The notes under the pieces were generated by a model. The model was not told where the DNA came from. It did not search any database and saw only the letters and a list, made by a program, of their open reading frames with translations. The position numbers and the translations under genes are program-made. 64,000 nt of DNA from Dermatemys mawii (lineage: Eukaryota; Chordata; Testudines; Dermatemydidae), in contig ML677455.1 in NCBI GenBank assembly GCA_007922305.1, positions 124,001-188,000 of the forward strand. Direction: 5' to 3'. This document shows, one piece after another, positions 22,301-34,055 of this stretch (position 1 is its first letter; each line of letters starts with the position of its first letter).

Positions 22301-23890
22301 GAGGAGGAGTGGGCTACTAGCCACTCTGTGGAAAGTCAGCAAAGCGATGGGCCATCTTCTTGAGATGCTGGGGGAGAAGGGTCACAGGTGGATGGGTCTC
22401 CACCGGGAACAGAGCACAAAACAAGGGGGAGGCATGGGGCTGCTGGGAGGGAGGGGACTGTAGTGAGAAGCCTCTGAGAGATGAGGTTTGGCAGGACACA
22501 AGGGGAATATTTAGACCCCTGTCTCCCTGATAGATGGCGATTTGGGAACATGTTAATTGGGTGCTAGTGGGTGAGTGAATGTTCCACCAGCTTCATACAA
22601 GGTTCGCTCCAACTTCCAGCTGGTTCTGAAAAGACGTCTAGGTGAGGTTAACTGGCTGAAGAAGAGGCGTTTTTAATTTTTTGGGCAGGGAGTGTTTTTT
22701 CTTGTATCTGGAAAAGTTCACCCGTCCCCACCTGAGACACCCACATTCTCCAGCCTCTCCCAAAGCTAGGCATGGATATCGGTGTGACCAGTAGGTGTCA
22801 GTTAAAGCAGAGCCATGGGTTCAAGTCAGCGTATTTCATACACAGAGAGTTGAAATAGAGGGCATTAACTGGGAGATGAGAGGGACAGCTCCTCCTTTCC
22901 TTGTTGGGATCTTCCTCCCCATGGATTCTCGTTTTTGGTCCCCTCCATCAACATTTTGTATCTGGTGCCTCCAAGTGGGTGGAAATGGGGCAGAGGAAGA
23001 AAGAGAAGAAGATGACTGGGAGGGAGATTCCAAAGAGATTGTGATGCTTGGAGGGGGGGCGTTATTTTGCAGGCTATTAGCCCTGGTTACAATGAGTACC
23101 CCAGGAAATGCTGAGGTTTCAATCTCCTCTATAGAGTCCTTAGAAATGTTCTTACATTTTCCTGACTGCAGTTTAAGCCCAATTACTTCATATTCTCTCC
23201 TTCCTTAGAGAATGAGGCAAATCTTGAGAAGTACTACGCACCTGCGAGTGCCATTAGCTTACATGTTTGATACATCAACCTTTTATGTCTCTGTGTTAGA
23301 GTGTTATCTTTAATGCTGATGCTTGTTATTGGGGAAATAGAAAGGGAAAATTCATGGTTTTCTCCCATCACTAACTGCAAAATTCAGGTTATATATAGAG
23401 TAAAATACAGACCCCTTACATTTCTGGCAGACAGTGTTTGCAATTTTATTCTTATTATTTCTCATTTTAAAAAGGAAATTAATCTCTTTATAATGGGTTC
23501 TGATTCATTACATTTGGAAATTTCCCTAAATACATGCAAAATATTGTATGAAACAAATACACAAGTGCACACACCTTTCTGCCAATGCTTCCTAGGTATT
23601 CCGTAAATCCTATCTGCGGTACAGTCCTCATTTAAATTTAATGGGAAGCTTTCCATTGTTTTCGAAGGGATTTCGACCAGACAACACACATTTGCTAGGT
23701 GTAAACATTCATATTGTAACTTCCTCAAAGCAGGAATTTTTCAACTGTATTTCCCTGAAATTCTTCAGGAGTTTTTATGGTGCTGTACAAATAATAATCA
23801 TTATTATTAGCAGGTTGCATCATAAACTTCACATATGTGACATGCTTCAAAACAAGATTTCAACAGATCTGCATTTCACAATGCTCTACA
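19400..23890 (+). repeat. Unit B 5' region, paralogous to about 40.2-45.5 kb
   Basis: Long collinear similarity with the unit D upstream region is seen at 19,520-20,340 (like 40,680-41,390 and 42,640), 22,130-23,200 (like 43,150-44,700) and 23,290-23,890 (like 44,830-45,450). A LINE piece at about 21,000-22,090 interrupts it. It contains no conserved coding sequence. Confidence 0.6.
21420..22000 (-). pseudogene. LINE reverse-transcriptase fragment, not CR1
   Basis: Minus-strand frames carry AIECEAAGMRISTSKTEVMV, EFKSLGILFSSEGQW and YIPILTYAHELWVMTERTRS, typical of the C-terminal half of a LINE reverse transcriptase. The wording differs from the CR1 copies elsewhere in the window, so it is another clade (RTE/L2-like, not resolved). 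Frameshifts and stops break it. Confidence 0.65.
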
Positions 23891-23903
23891 GACCATAAAT
23901 AAA
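23751..23903 (+). promoter_or_regulatory. Promoter of defensin B
   Basis: TTCCCTGAA at 23,751-23,759 and a GTGCTGTACAAATAA stretch precede a CATAAATAAA box at 23,894-23,903, about 75 bases before the ATG. The box is weaker than TATAAAA of unit D. The leader (GTGTCTATCTTGGAGTCTC) is shared with the other units. Confidence 0.55.
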
Positions 23904-23975
23904 GTCTCTCCATCAGGTGTCTATCTTGGAGTCTCTTCTCGCCAGTGATGCTGCGTTCCCAACCAAACTTCAGCC

Positions 23976-26900
23976 ATGAACATACCTTATGTTCTCTTTG
24001 CTGTCTTCTTTCTGGTGCTGCAAAGCTCTCCAGGTAAGATCTTAATGAAATGAAGGAAAACTATAGAAGGACATTTGTGAGTTTGTACTAAAGTTTCCTC
24101 AAACTTTGTATCATCATTTTTTTCAAAAATGTTTCTAAAGAACTGTAATGTTTACATAGTTTGTAGCAGATACTTGACATTTGATTAGAAAATAATCCTG
24201 GTGTCAGAAAAGTGCCTTGAATGTGCTCTATAAAATCCATTCAGATTTAGCTGAACTATGACCTGTAATAATATCCCCCACATTTGACCAAGTGGAGTCT
24301 CACAGGGATTGATTCTTGTCATTATGCTAATCAACATTTTTCTCTAGGACCTGAAAGAAAACATAAAATCACCACCAATACACTCGTCAGGTGACAAAAA
24401 TTAATGGACTGATCACTGAAACAGAGTGATTTGGACTACTTTATTAGCTGCTCACAAGTAATGGGGGGAGGGATAGCTCAGTGGTTTGACCATTGAGCTG
24501 CTAAACACAGGGTTGTGAACTCAGTCCTTGAGGGGGCCATTTAGGGACCTGGGGCAAAAAATCTGGCAGGGGACAGTAGTTGGTCCTACTAGCATAAGCA
24601 GGGGGCTGGACTCAATGACCTTTCAAGATCCTTCCAGCTCTATGAGATAGGCATATCTCCATATATATTTGAACAACTAAATCTAGATATATGGATCTAA
24701 GAACAAAGAAGGTTGGTCACAGTTACAGGATGAGGGACTCTATCCTAGGAAGCAGTAACCCTGAAAAGAGGAAGTGTGGGTTAATAATGAGCTCCCAGGG
24801 CAATCCTGTTGGTAAAATGGTTAATCAAATCCCTGGATGCATTAACAAGGGAATCTCAAGTAGGAGTCAAGAGATTATTTCACCTCTGTATTTTGAACCT
24901 CCAATTGTGTCTATTTTTGGAATATTGTGTTCATTTCTAGTGTCCACTAGTCAAGAAGGAGGTTGATCAATTGGAGAGAACTAGATAAGTTCATGGAGGA
25001 TAGATCCACCAATGGCTATTAGCCAGGATGGAAAAGGATGGTGTCCCTAGCTTCTGTTTGCTAAAAGCTGAGAATGGGCGACAGGGGAGAGATCATTTGA
25101 TTACCTGTTCTGTTCATTCCCTTGGGGCCACCTGGCATTGACCACTGTTGGAAGACAGGATACTGGGCTAGATGGACTTTTGGTTTGACCCAGTATGGCC
25201 ATTCTTATGTTCTTATGAGAGAATTCAGAGAAGGGCCACAGTACTGAAGGAATAGAAAACGTGACTTAGAGTAGACTCAGGCCTGGTTTACACTAGAAGG
25301 GGGGATCGACCTAAGATACACAACATCAGCTATGAGAATAGCATAGCTGAAGTCCATACATATAGGTCGACTTACTGTGGCGTCTTCACAGCGCTGAGTC
25401 GACTGCTGCTGCTCCCCCGTCAACTCCGCTGGTGCCTCTTGTGGTGGTGGAGTTCTGGAGTCAATGGGAGAGCATTTGGGGATCAATTTATCTCATCTAG
25501 ACTAGATGTGATAAATCAACATCCGAGAGCTCGATCGCTAGCTGCTGATCCAGTGGGTAGTGTAGACCGGGCCTCAGAAAATTTGATCTATTTAGCTTAA
25601 AAAAGGGATAGTTATGGGTTACTTGCTCCCAATTTGTACATATTTGATGAACAAATATTTAATAATAGGCTCTTCAGTCTATTAGAGAAAGGTATTATGT
25701 GGTCCAATGGCCATAAGTTGAAGCTAGACAAATGCAGACTGTAAACAAGATGTACATTTTTAACTGTGACTCTATCAGCATTGACCATGCTGTGACTCTA
25801 TCAGAAATGAGCATGCATTGCGTGATATGCTTCAGCATGCCAAACAGAACTGAACATCTGTATCGGACACATACTAGATGTGTCCTCTTCCTCTGGCCTA
25901 ACCCAGTGAAAAAACTACTTTGGGCTAGGGGATTGTGAACTGGGCTGAGAACCAAGAGACCATGAATTGGAATCTAGTATTTTGTGCTGATTAGGGTGCT
26001 CTGTTTAGGTACTTTATTATTAGGCATTGTGTCAGCCCCAATTACAGAATGCACCATCTGGGAATAGAAACCAAATCTATGATGTGCCAGCCCACTTTCC
26101 CAATAATGCCATTTTGTGGGATTCAACACTTTCCGCAGAAATGGAAATGCGTGTATATTATTGTTGTTTGACAGTATTATTAATTATGATTATTATTTTA
26201 GTATAATACAGTTAGCAGCTGGGATCCCCAGTCATGGAATGAACCCATTGTGTCATGTTCCATTCTGTTTGAAATTTCAAATCTAAATATCCAAAAGGAC
26301 ATTTGGACTATGTTCTCAAAAGAGCCCACCTGTCTGGCATGACTAACCCTGGCAATTGTCCACCCCGAATGCTGAGTCTTCACAAGGTTATCTGCAGAGT
26401 CTCACAAAAAAAATAAATAAAAATAAAAACAACAACAACAAAAAAAAAACAGGCATTCAGACTGGAAGGGACTTAAGAACATAAAAACAACCATACTGCA
26501 TGAGACCAAAGGTTCATATAGCCCTGTCTTCTGACCTTGGCCAGCTCCAGGTACCCCAAAGAGAATGAACAGAATAGGTAATCATCAAGTGATCCATCAC
26601 CTGTAGCCTATTCCCAGCTTCTGGCAAACAGAGGCTAGGGATACCATCCCTGCCCATCGTGGATAATAGCCAAGGATGGACCTATCCTCCATGAATTTAT
26701 CTAGGTTCTTTTTTTAACCCTGTTATAGTCTTGTTCTTCACAGCATCCTCTGTCATAGAGTTCCACAGGTTGACTGTGCATTGTGTGAAGAAATACTTAT
26801 TTTTGTTTGTTTTAAACCTGCTGCCTATTAATTTCATTTAGTGACCCCTAGTTCTTGTGTTATGAGAAGGAGTAAATAACACTTCCTTATTTACTTTCTC

Positions 26901-28448
26901 AACAGCAGTAATGATTTTATAGACCTCTATCATATCCCCACTTAGTCATCTCTTGTCCAAGGTAAAAAGCCCCATTATTATTACTTGCTCCTCAGACAGA
27001 AGCTGTTCCATATCCCTAATATTTTTTTTTCCCTTTTCTGAATCTTTTCCAATTCCAATATATATATTTTTGAGATAGGGTGATCACATCTGCATGATGT
27101 GGGTGTACCATGGATTTATATAGAAGCAATATGATATTTTCTGTCTTATTATCTATCCCTTTCTAAATGTTTCCCAACATTCGGTTCACTTTTTGACTGC
27201 TGCTGCATATTGAGTGGATGTTTCAGAGATCTAACCACAAGGACTCCAAGATCTCTTTCTTGAGTGAGGACAGTTAATTTAGACCCCATATCTATATAAA
27301 GGATTATGTTTTCCAATGTACATTATTTTGTATTTATCAGTATTGAATTTCATCTGCCATTTCGTTGCCTAGTCATTCAATTTTGAGAGATCCCTTTGTA
27401 TCTCATCACAGTCTGCTTTGGATTTAACTATCTTTAATTTTGAATCATCTGCACATTTTGCCACTTCACTTTTTACCCCATTTCCAGATCATTTATCAAT
27501 ATACTGAATAGGACTGGTAGCAGTACAGACCACTGGGGGACAACACTATTTACTTCTCTCCATTCTGAAAACTGACCATTTATTCCTATCCTTTGTTTCC
27601 TATTTTTCAACCAGTTACCAATCCATGAGGGGACCTTCCCTCTTATCCCATGACAGCTTACTTTGCTTAGGATCCTTTGGTGAGGGACCTTGTGTAAGGC
27701 TTTCTGAAAATCTACATACACTATATCCACCTGATCCCCTTTGTCCACATACCTGTTGACCCCCTCAAAGATTTCTAGTAGATTAGTGAGGCATGATTTC
27801 CCTTTACAAAAACCATGTTGACTGTTCCCCAGAAAATTATGTTCATCTATGTACATCTATCTACCCTCCTGTTTTGAAAAGCTCCAGCTATCCTAACCAG
27901 GGCTGAGCTGATTAAACCATGCACATCCCAATAAGTATTTAGATACTGCCTGGAACATCACTCTCAGTAATCAGAAAGAGTCAAAACCACTGCAGTGATA
28001 ATTGTGAAAAGTTGGTGGTGCGGGCAGCAACCTGCTTTCCATCATGTACAGATGTTGGGCTTTGAAGGACACCCATGTTCAGTGCCCATCTGCTTAATTA
28101 AGTCACTCTGTTCAGTTCTTAGGGGCATCTGTTGATTGGGCACAGAACTACAGACATTTACATATTATCAAAGATCTAGGGAAAGAGGGCACAGGAAGAT
28201 AATGGGGCACACTTGGCCTGGTCTCAGTGAACTGGAAATTCAGTTAATGGGAAATTCTGCAGTCACAGCTCATTTACTCTGCTGTGTGACTGAAAATAAA
28301 GATGCTTTTTCTCTCTGCAGGATTCACCCAGGGTTCTCCCTCATACCCTGAAGCATGTGTCCTTGCTGGGGGCTTCTGTGACTTGAACTGTCCCTCAGGT
28401 TCCCAGCCAATTGGAATCTGTGGTTTTGCTCAAACTTGCTGTAAATGA
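23976..28448 (+). CDS. Beta-defensin B, two coding exons, slightly anionic
   Basis: Exon 1 codes 23,976-24,033 (signal MNIPYVLFAVFFLVLQSSP, 19 residues, donor GTAAGA, phase 1). Exon 2 starts at 28,321 after CTCTCTGCAG and encodes a peptide beginning GFTQGSPSYPEAC. The six cysteines are spaced C-X6-C-X3-C-X9-C-X5-CC, the canonical beta-defensin pattern, and it ends CCK with TGA at 28,446; GTAAGT follows at 28,451. The precursor is 61 residues. The mature part has one Lys against one Glu and one Asp, so it is not cationic, unlike A and D. Intron 1 is 4.3 kb and holds a SINE, CR1 pieces and a MITE. The frame is intact. Its role may differ from membrane-lytic killing; turtle eggshell pelovaterin is a known anionic beta-defensin-like peptide. 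Confidence 0.83.
24463..24655 (+). mobile_element. tRNA-derived SINE (turtle type)
   Basis: It starts GGGGGAGGGATAGCTCAGTG with an A box (TAGCTCAGTGG) and a B box region (GGTTGTGAACTCAGTCC near 24,511). The tail (CAATGACCTTTCAAGATCC and TCCAGCTCTATGAGAT) resembles CR1 3' ends. This structure matches the Pol III SINEs known from cryptodiran turtles, whose tails derive from CR1. It is not a functional tRNA gene. Confidence 0.85.
24690..25235 (+). mobile_element. CR1 LINE 3' region
   Basis: Contains degraded RT C-terminal sequence, then the 3' untranslated tail (GGGCTAGATGGACTTTTGG, CAGTATGGCCATTCTTATG). It lies in intron 1 of defensin B. Homologous LINE sequence lies in unit C (about 38,000-38,250) and unit D (about 52,020-52,200). 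Confidence 0.65.
25281..25573 (-). mobile_element. MITE with Harbinger-like ends, copy b
   Basis: The ends are GCCTGGTTTACACTAG and AGTGTAGACCGGGCC, flanked by TCAG on both sides (25,277-25,280 and 25,574-25,577). It is inverted relative to copy a. Internal AGCATAGCTGAAGTC and GTCGAC pieces match copies a and c. It is noncoding. Confidence 0.7.
26470..27880 (-). mobile_element. CR1 LINE, 3' half, antisense
   Basis: On the minus strand an open frame at 27,856-27,473 reads SQHGFCKGKSCLTNLLEIFE, YVDFQKALHKVPHQRIL and SILINDLEMG, reverse-transcriptase motifs of CR1. The 3' untranslated region runs on to 26,470 with turtle CR1 phrases. The catalytic F/YADD box is beyond the open part and degraded. 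It splits the B intron relative to the relic at 12.3-13.0 kb, so it inserted after that duplication. Confidence 0.8.
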
Positions 28449-28659
28449 GGGTAAGTTCAGGATTCTACAATGCAGACATTACTGTATAAATAGAATATTT
28501 TTGTCTCCAATTTCTATAGCTCCTGTTTAATTATCTTTGAAGCCAGAATATATGTCACAATCTTGTGACATGGGACAAAGGAAATGTTTTTGCTGCCCTA
28601 ATTTTGGACAATTTGGGGTTCACATGTTAGATTAAAATTTCACCTGCTCTACCCAGGCT

Positions 28660-29340
28660 GCTCATGGCCTAACCACAGCCTGGAGCAATCCAGAGACTCC
28701 ACAATGCTCAGTGCTACAAAGATTGTGTCGCTTATACTCCATAACACCTAGCCCCAACCCAGGACAGTGCTTGCAAGGACAGTAGCACAGGTGCAATTCT
28801 GTGAGCCATTTATTGTGCATGCATTGCCGTTGGTCTCCCCCAACACCTTGTAAAGCGCCTCTGTATTGCCTGCTTGGCACCATATGAGCAGGGTCTGTGA
28901 ACAGACTCACCCTTAAGTCCACATTGTTGTTTCATTGAAGAATATGGAAAACAAAAACAAAGGACAAAAGGAAAGCTCCCGGGAGAGAGCATGGGGGAAT
29001 GCGGCTTCTTTGTATCATTGTGCGACTCCTGTTGGAACAAAATGGCAGCTCTTTACAACTTTAACACTGAGTTTGCTAAAAAGAAATGTGTATAAGTTTG
29101 GAGTTAGGTTACATATTATATGGGGGGAATATATGGTATGGATCTATTACAGAAAAACTAGAATAACTTGCCGCATGTTCTGATTGATGTTTATATTTTT
29201 AAGCCTTTCGGGATGTTTATATGTTACTTTCCCAATGACTGAGGAAAGGATCCTATTTTCAAGAAGTAGCTGAGGACAGATTTAACTATAATATTTTCTT
29301 GGTAGCACTCATCATGATGATGACAGCTGCCAATCTGATT
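28660..29340 (+). repeat. Unit B region downstream of the mature exon, shared with A and D
   Basis: Collinear with 50,830-51,530 (unit D) and with 2,980-2,530 read on the minus strand (unit A). A marker is CCCAGGACAGTGCTTGCAAGG-like sequence. It is noncoding intron sequence. Unit B lacks the proximal 3' exon that follows in A and D. Confidence 0.55.
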
Positions 29341-29999
29341 CCATTATAACCCCTTCCCCTACTTGCCCATTTCTGGACAGGTCACCTTTCCAGATATCAT
29401 TCCTGCATTTGCAAGGCCTGCTGTCCTCGGACTGAGGGGAGTTGATAAGACCTGTTGTGAGTCTCTCTGGCAAGAAAGAGAGCAGGGAAAAGCAGACAGG
29501 TTCTTCTTGACAAATACAAACTGGTAGGAGGTCAGAAAAGACTGAGTAGAGGTTACTGTGAAAACAGCTGAGGGATAGAACTGTTTACTCAGCCCCTGAA
29601 GCAGCATGTCTAGCCCAGGTAGTTTTTCTTTTCTTTTTGACTTTTGTTTGCCCCAGATGGGGGAGGTTTTGGTTCACCTGGGGGTTAAACCACTCACCGA
29701 ATAGAGGAAACTTGGGCACTCATCAAGTGTAATGATAGCAAGGTAAGCAGCACCTTCACAGTAGGATATAAGCATTATTTTCTATAGTAAAAAAGTATTT
29801 TTAAATCTCTCCATGCAAAAATGGCAGAACACCGAAAATCAATTTGTAGCCTCATCCTCACTACAGAATACATCCAGAATGAGCCAGCGAGAAAACTTGG
29901 AAATGCAATAAATGATGAACATCTGAGAATTGCAGATTCAGCAAGTGAAGACAAGTATTATTGGAGCTGTGTTACAGAACTTCTGGGTATAGAGCTGTT

Positions 30000-30445
30000 A
30001 TAGGTATATTTTACCAGCTGAGGTTAAACTTCTCCCAGATACATTTTTTTTGTATTTGGAATGGTACGCTGCCACCATTAAGCGAGTGCTCAAGAATTAG
30101 GGCAGGGCCACTTGAAGCCCTCCTTCTCTTTCCAACCTCCGCCCCTCCAAGTCTGTAACTCCCTCCCTGGGAAAGACTTGAGAAAAACCTCTCACTGATC
30201 CTGTGAGGTGAGCCCAATCCAAACCAGGATCTTACACAATGGAAAACAAGCAGTCAAATTCTTAAAAGAAAGATTTTACTTAAAGAAAAAAAAAGAAAGG
30301 AATAAATCCCTTGTAAAAATCAGTGGAAGGGCACTTACAATTACAAAAGAATTAAAGGGACAAACAACAAAGGAATTCCTTCCCCTCCCCCTCTCTCTGA
30401 GTCTCTGCTGAGCTTTAAAGTTACAGAAAAACCTAGTGATAATTT
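30000..30445 (-). mobile_element. Antisense LTR fragment, same family as the 54.6 kb LTR
   Basis: The reverse complement contains GGGATTTATTCCTTTC, TTGACTGCTTGTTTTCC and GTGTAAGATCCTGGTTTGG, which also occur in order at 55,015-55,110. It is therefore a second copy of the Gypsy-type LTR, probably solo. No internal region is attached. Confidence 0.7.
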
Positions 30446-30574
30446 CCTAACAAGAGCCTTCAAATATGATGATCTGCATTAAGCATAAAGTTGCTCCTGT
30501 ATGTGTTTCTGGGATAGAGTCACTTCTGAGCATACGTTTTTTCTATAGTACAACTACAAAAAGTATATATATAT

Positions 30575-30780
30575 AGAATCAGAGGGGTAGCCGTGTTAGT
30601 CTGGAATTGCAGAAGTGACAGAGTCCTGTGGCACCTTAAAGACTAACTAAAATTTTAGAGCATAAGCTTTCGTGGGTTAATACATGCATGCATGCATCCG
30701 ACGAAGTGGGTATTAACCCACGAAAGCTTATGCTCTAAAATTTTAGTTAGTCTTTAAGGTGCCACAGGACACTTTGTCAC
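30575..30780. mobile_element. Foldback element, copy 3
   Basis: The left leader AGAATCAGAGGGGTAGCCG and arm TTAAAGACTAACTAAAATTT are mirrored by AAATTTTAGTTAGTCTTTAA in the right arm; the arms meet around a CATGCATGCATGC loop near 30,690. It sits in TA dinucleotide repeats on both sides, which hides any exact target duplication. Confidence 0.75.
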
Positions 30781-30969
30781 ATATATATATATATATATTC
30801 CTAATGTATGTTCCGCTCTATACATCTGATGAAGTGGGTTTTAGACCATGACAGCTTGACAGCTTATGCCCAGATAAATTTGTGAGTCTCTAAGGGGCCA
30901 CAAGTACTCCTCGTGCTTTTGTGGGACTCAGAGAGGATGCTGGGAGGGATGAAAAACTTTCCCAGGCAG

Positions 30970-31263
30970 TCTGGGTTTGTCTACATGAAAATCGCTATGA
31001 TGGCACAGCAACACCGCTGCAGCTGAGCCAAAGCACTTCAGTGAAGACGTTACCTGCACTGATGGGAGGGGTTCTCCTGTCTGTGTAGGCACTGCACCTC
31101 CCCGAGAAGCGGTGTGTGCGTTAACGAAGTAATGCACTCACCAGCCTAGTGCTGTCTTCACCAGGGGTTAGCTTTATTTAACTATGTCACTCAGGGGTAA
31201 GTATTTTTCATACTCCTGAGCGCCACAGTTACATCAATCAATTTTCCTAGAGGAGACCAGGCC
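30970..31263. mobile_element. MITE-like element with TGTCTACA / GACCAGGCC ends, copy d
   Basis: The left end GTTTGTCTACATG and the right end GAGACCAGGCC resemble the Harbinger termini. The interior differs from copies a to c. This is a weaker assignment based on the ends. Confidence 0.45.
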
Positions 31264-31396
31264 TAAAACACCATAGAGGCAGTTTTGGGGTAGATGTGAA
31301 GGTACGACCTCCATGGTAACAACTACACTGCTACTCTCATGATGGATTCACTGAGCATGTACAGAGATCATGATCAGGTAGGAAAATGCTATCTGA

Positions 31397-31698
31397 GGCT
31401 GGGTCTACACTGGCGGGCCAGGGAGGGAGACATTGATCTAAGTTACGCAATTTCATCTACATGAATAACGTAGTTGAAGTTGACGTACTTAGATCTACTC
31501 ATTGCAATGTCTTCACTTTGGTAAGTTGACAGTTGATGCTATCCTGTCAACTCTGCCTGCGCCTGTCACCCTGGTGGATACTGGAGTCGACGAGAGAGTG
31601 TTTGGTGGTCGATTTATCGCATCCAGACTGGACGCAATAAATTGACCCACACCAGATCAGTCGCTGCCCATCGATCCAGCGGGTAATGTAGACAAGCC
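31397..31698 (-). mobile_element. MITE with Harbinger-like ends, copy c
   Basis: The ends are GGCTGGGTCTACACTGG and AATGTAGACAAGCC. Internal GATTTATCGCATC and CATGAATAACGTAGTTGAAG stretches match copies a and b. It lies just upstream of the unit B 3' exons. Confidence 0.65.
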
Positions 31699-31801
31699 TT
31701 GAATAGGGGCAGGCTTTAGGCTTACATGAGCTGGAAGACAGAATAATTCATGAATTCTTTAAGAAAAGAATATCCTATAATTAAATATTTTTTTGTTTTA
31801 G

Positions 31802-32640
31802 CAATGGACAAAAGCATATTTTAAAGTAAAACTGTACATGGATGTGAGTCTTGTTGTTCTGCATCTTATATATATGTCTTATATGTGTCTTATATCGTGT
31901 CAACATTTTTAAAGTTCCCAACTTTGATTAAAGCCCCAGTGGAATATAAAATTTCAACTTTTTTAAAATGTTAATGAACATTTCAATGACATTTTGTATC
32001 ATATTTCCAGGAGATTTACTATTTAATTTGATGAGATTCTCCTTTTTTAATGGCATGGTGAACTTTATTTTTTGAAGATTAATAGGAAGGATTTTTATAA
32101 GAAAATGAGAATCTCCCTCCTTTACTGGAGAGTTAGGGGCAAAGGGGAGGGAGATCCATATTCAGATGTCAGGCATATTTACTTGGTAAATCAGGTAGGC
32201 AAACAGTCCACGTTTTTAGATATATCTGATTATCTTCATTAAAACTCTGTTGAAAAGTGTTGCAGCAGAGAAAATGAATCCCCTGCTCTGGAGTTAACCA
32301 GGAATATCTGCACACACTATTAAGTGATGGGGAAATTCCTGCTCTGCTTTTGATTTGAAATGCAATGCCACATTTTCCTTGTTTTAATGGCTATAAACAT
32401 AGAAAGTGGAAGTTTCTTCCCTATTTGCAGCTCAGTCCATGAGTGATGGCAGCAGAGCTTGTCAATGCAGGATCGTTGAGAATCTGGCACACGGCACCTT
32501 GCTTCTAAAATCCTTGGAACCTTTTCATCTGGGCTGTGAAGAATCTCATGAATTGGAAAAAATTCACATGGGAGCCCATGTATCACCCATAATAACTTTT
32601 TATTCTCCTTTTAATAAAAGTAACCGGTTGTGATAATGCA
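31802..32640 (+). other. Predicted 3' untranslated exons of defensin B
   Basis: A 42-base exon (31,802-31,843) lies between TTTGTTTTAG and GTGAGT. A terminal exon begins at 32,431 after CTATTTGCAG and contains AATAAA at 32,613-32,618. Both align with exons at 57,952 and 58,290, and the terminal exon also with 52,630 and 2,443. In B they follow the stop codon, so they would be untranslated. A stop upstream of two splice junctions could in principle trigger decay of the mRNA if both junctions are used; I have no transcript evidence. Confidence 0.55.
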
Positions 32641-33358
32641 CTGCAAATGGTCATATGAGTGTTATGACGGGGTCATGTGGGGGCTGTTTTGATATGTTTT
32701 CCATAAAAATCCCTTTCTTCTCTTCTTAAACTAAATATAAATAAAATAAAAGTCATTGTGATATATTAAATCCACCCAGGGCTTCCACTTGACAAGGGGA
32801 CACACATTGGTATGTCTCAGTGACTTCATGTGGATCAATCTTTACCTGTTCCTTCCTCCTTTAGTAAATCTGTTTCGCTGGTGGTATTGTCAGAGGAGTT
32901 GAGTTCAGTCAGTTTGGCTACGTTTTTGTTTTGTTTTTCAGACAGGCTCCCTCCATAAACATTTGCATTGCTTATCTGCCGAGCTAAGAGAGAAACTCTG
33001 AAAACGTACTTCTGCATTCCTCCAGCCAAGTTCAAAACAAAGGGAAGAGAAGTCAATTGCCTTAAATGGCTCCAGTCGTCTCCAGAGATCACTGTAGCGC
33101 TTGGAGTGTTAATGCCCATTCACACTTGCGATAATATGGATCACTGAATACGCAATAGCTGTTAATCCTCTGGGAAGGGAGGATTACCAGGACCAGTATA
33201 ACTGTGGGTTTGTAGTGCTCTTCGTGCCTCGCCAGTCTGGATGCGTAGGGAGTTGTAGCGCTCCTGGAGGCTTTATAACACGATAAAGTGCCAGTGTAAT
33301 CAAGCCCTAAGACTTCTCTAACGGAGTCGGGCCTTTCAGTGTAACTGAGACCCTACAT

Positions 33359-33960
33359 CAGGGTGGGCAAACTACAGCCCCCAGGCCAGATCCGGCCCAC
33401 AGCGCAATTACGTCCGGCCCAGGGACGCTGCCCCCAGTCCCTCTTCCCGAGGCCGCTGCGCGGGCAACACTTTGGGGGCCGGGGCTGCGCACTATCCCCT
33501 CCCCCGGAGTTGCGCCGTAGGGCCAGCGCTGAGGGGAGGTGCGCAGCTCAGCACCTCCTCTCCCCCGGAACCGCAACTGCGCCCTCCCGCCTCCCCCAGA
33601 GGTAGGGTGGTGGTCACGGGTGGGGGAATCTCTCGAGGGGGCGGTCAGGGAGCAGCGGTGTTGGATGGCACGTGGGGATCCCGGGGGTCTGTCAGGGAGC
33701 GGGACTGAGGGGGTTGGGGCAGTTAGAGGAGAGAGGAGTTGAGTAGGGGGTAGGGTCCTGGTGGGTGGTTAAGGGTCTCTGGAAAGGGCAGTCAACGGAC
33801 AAGGTCAGGGGTGGTTGGAAGGGTCGGGGATTCTGAGGGGCAATAAGGGGGTGAGAATTGGGAGGGGGCCGGATAAGGGGCAGGGCCTTCCCTACGTGGC
33901 ACTCCATATAATTTTGCAATCCCTTTTTTGGCCCTTGGGCCAAAAATTTGCCCACCCCTG
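33359..33960. mobile_element. hAT-type nonautonomous element, GC-rich
   Basis: The ends are CAGGGTGGGCAAACTAC and AAATTTGCCCACCCCTG, an inverted pair. Flanking octamers CCCTACAT and TCCTACGT match at six positions. The interior is GC-rich, which gives many long but meaningless frames on both strands. Confidence 0.8.
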
Positions 33961-34055
33961 TCCTACGTGCTCATAGAGGCAGCAAGTGAGATCACTGAAG
34001 TAGAGCAGCCGCGCATCTGATAACTGCTAGTTTTTCAGGTGAGGAAGGAGACCAG

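Noticed and set aside
24463..24540. tRNA gene
   Set aside because: A and B boxes are present, but the sequence runs into a CR1-like tail and repeats the pattern of a tRNA-derived SINE; it does not fold as a clean tRNA.
33358..33955. Several overlapping GC-rich ORFs on both strands
   Set aside because: They lie inside a hAT-type element and reflect base composition; no motif is visible.
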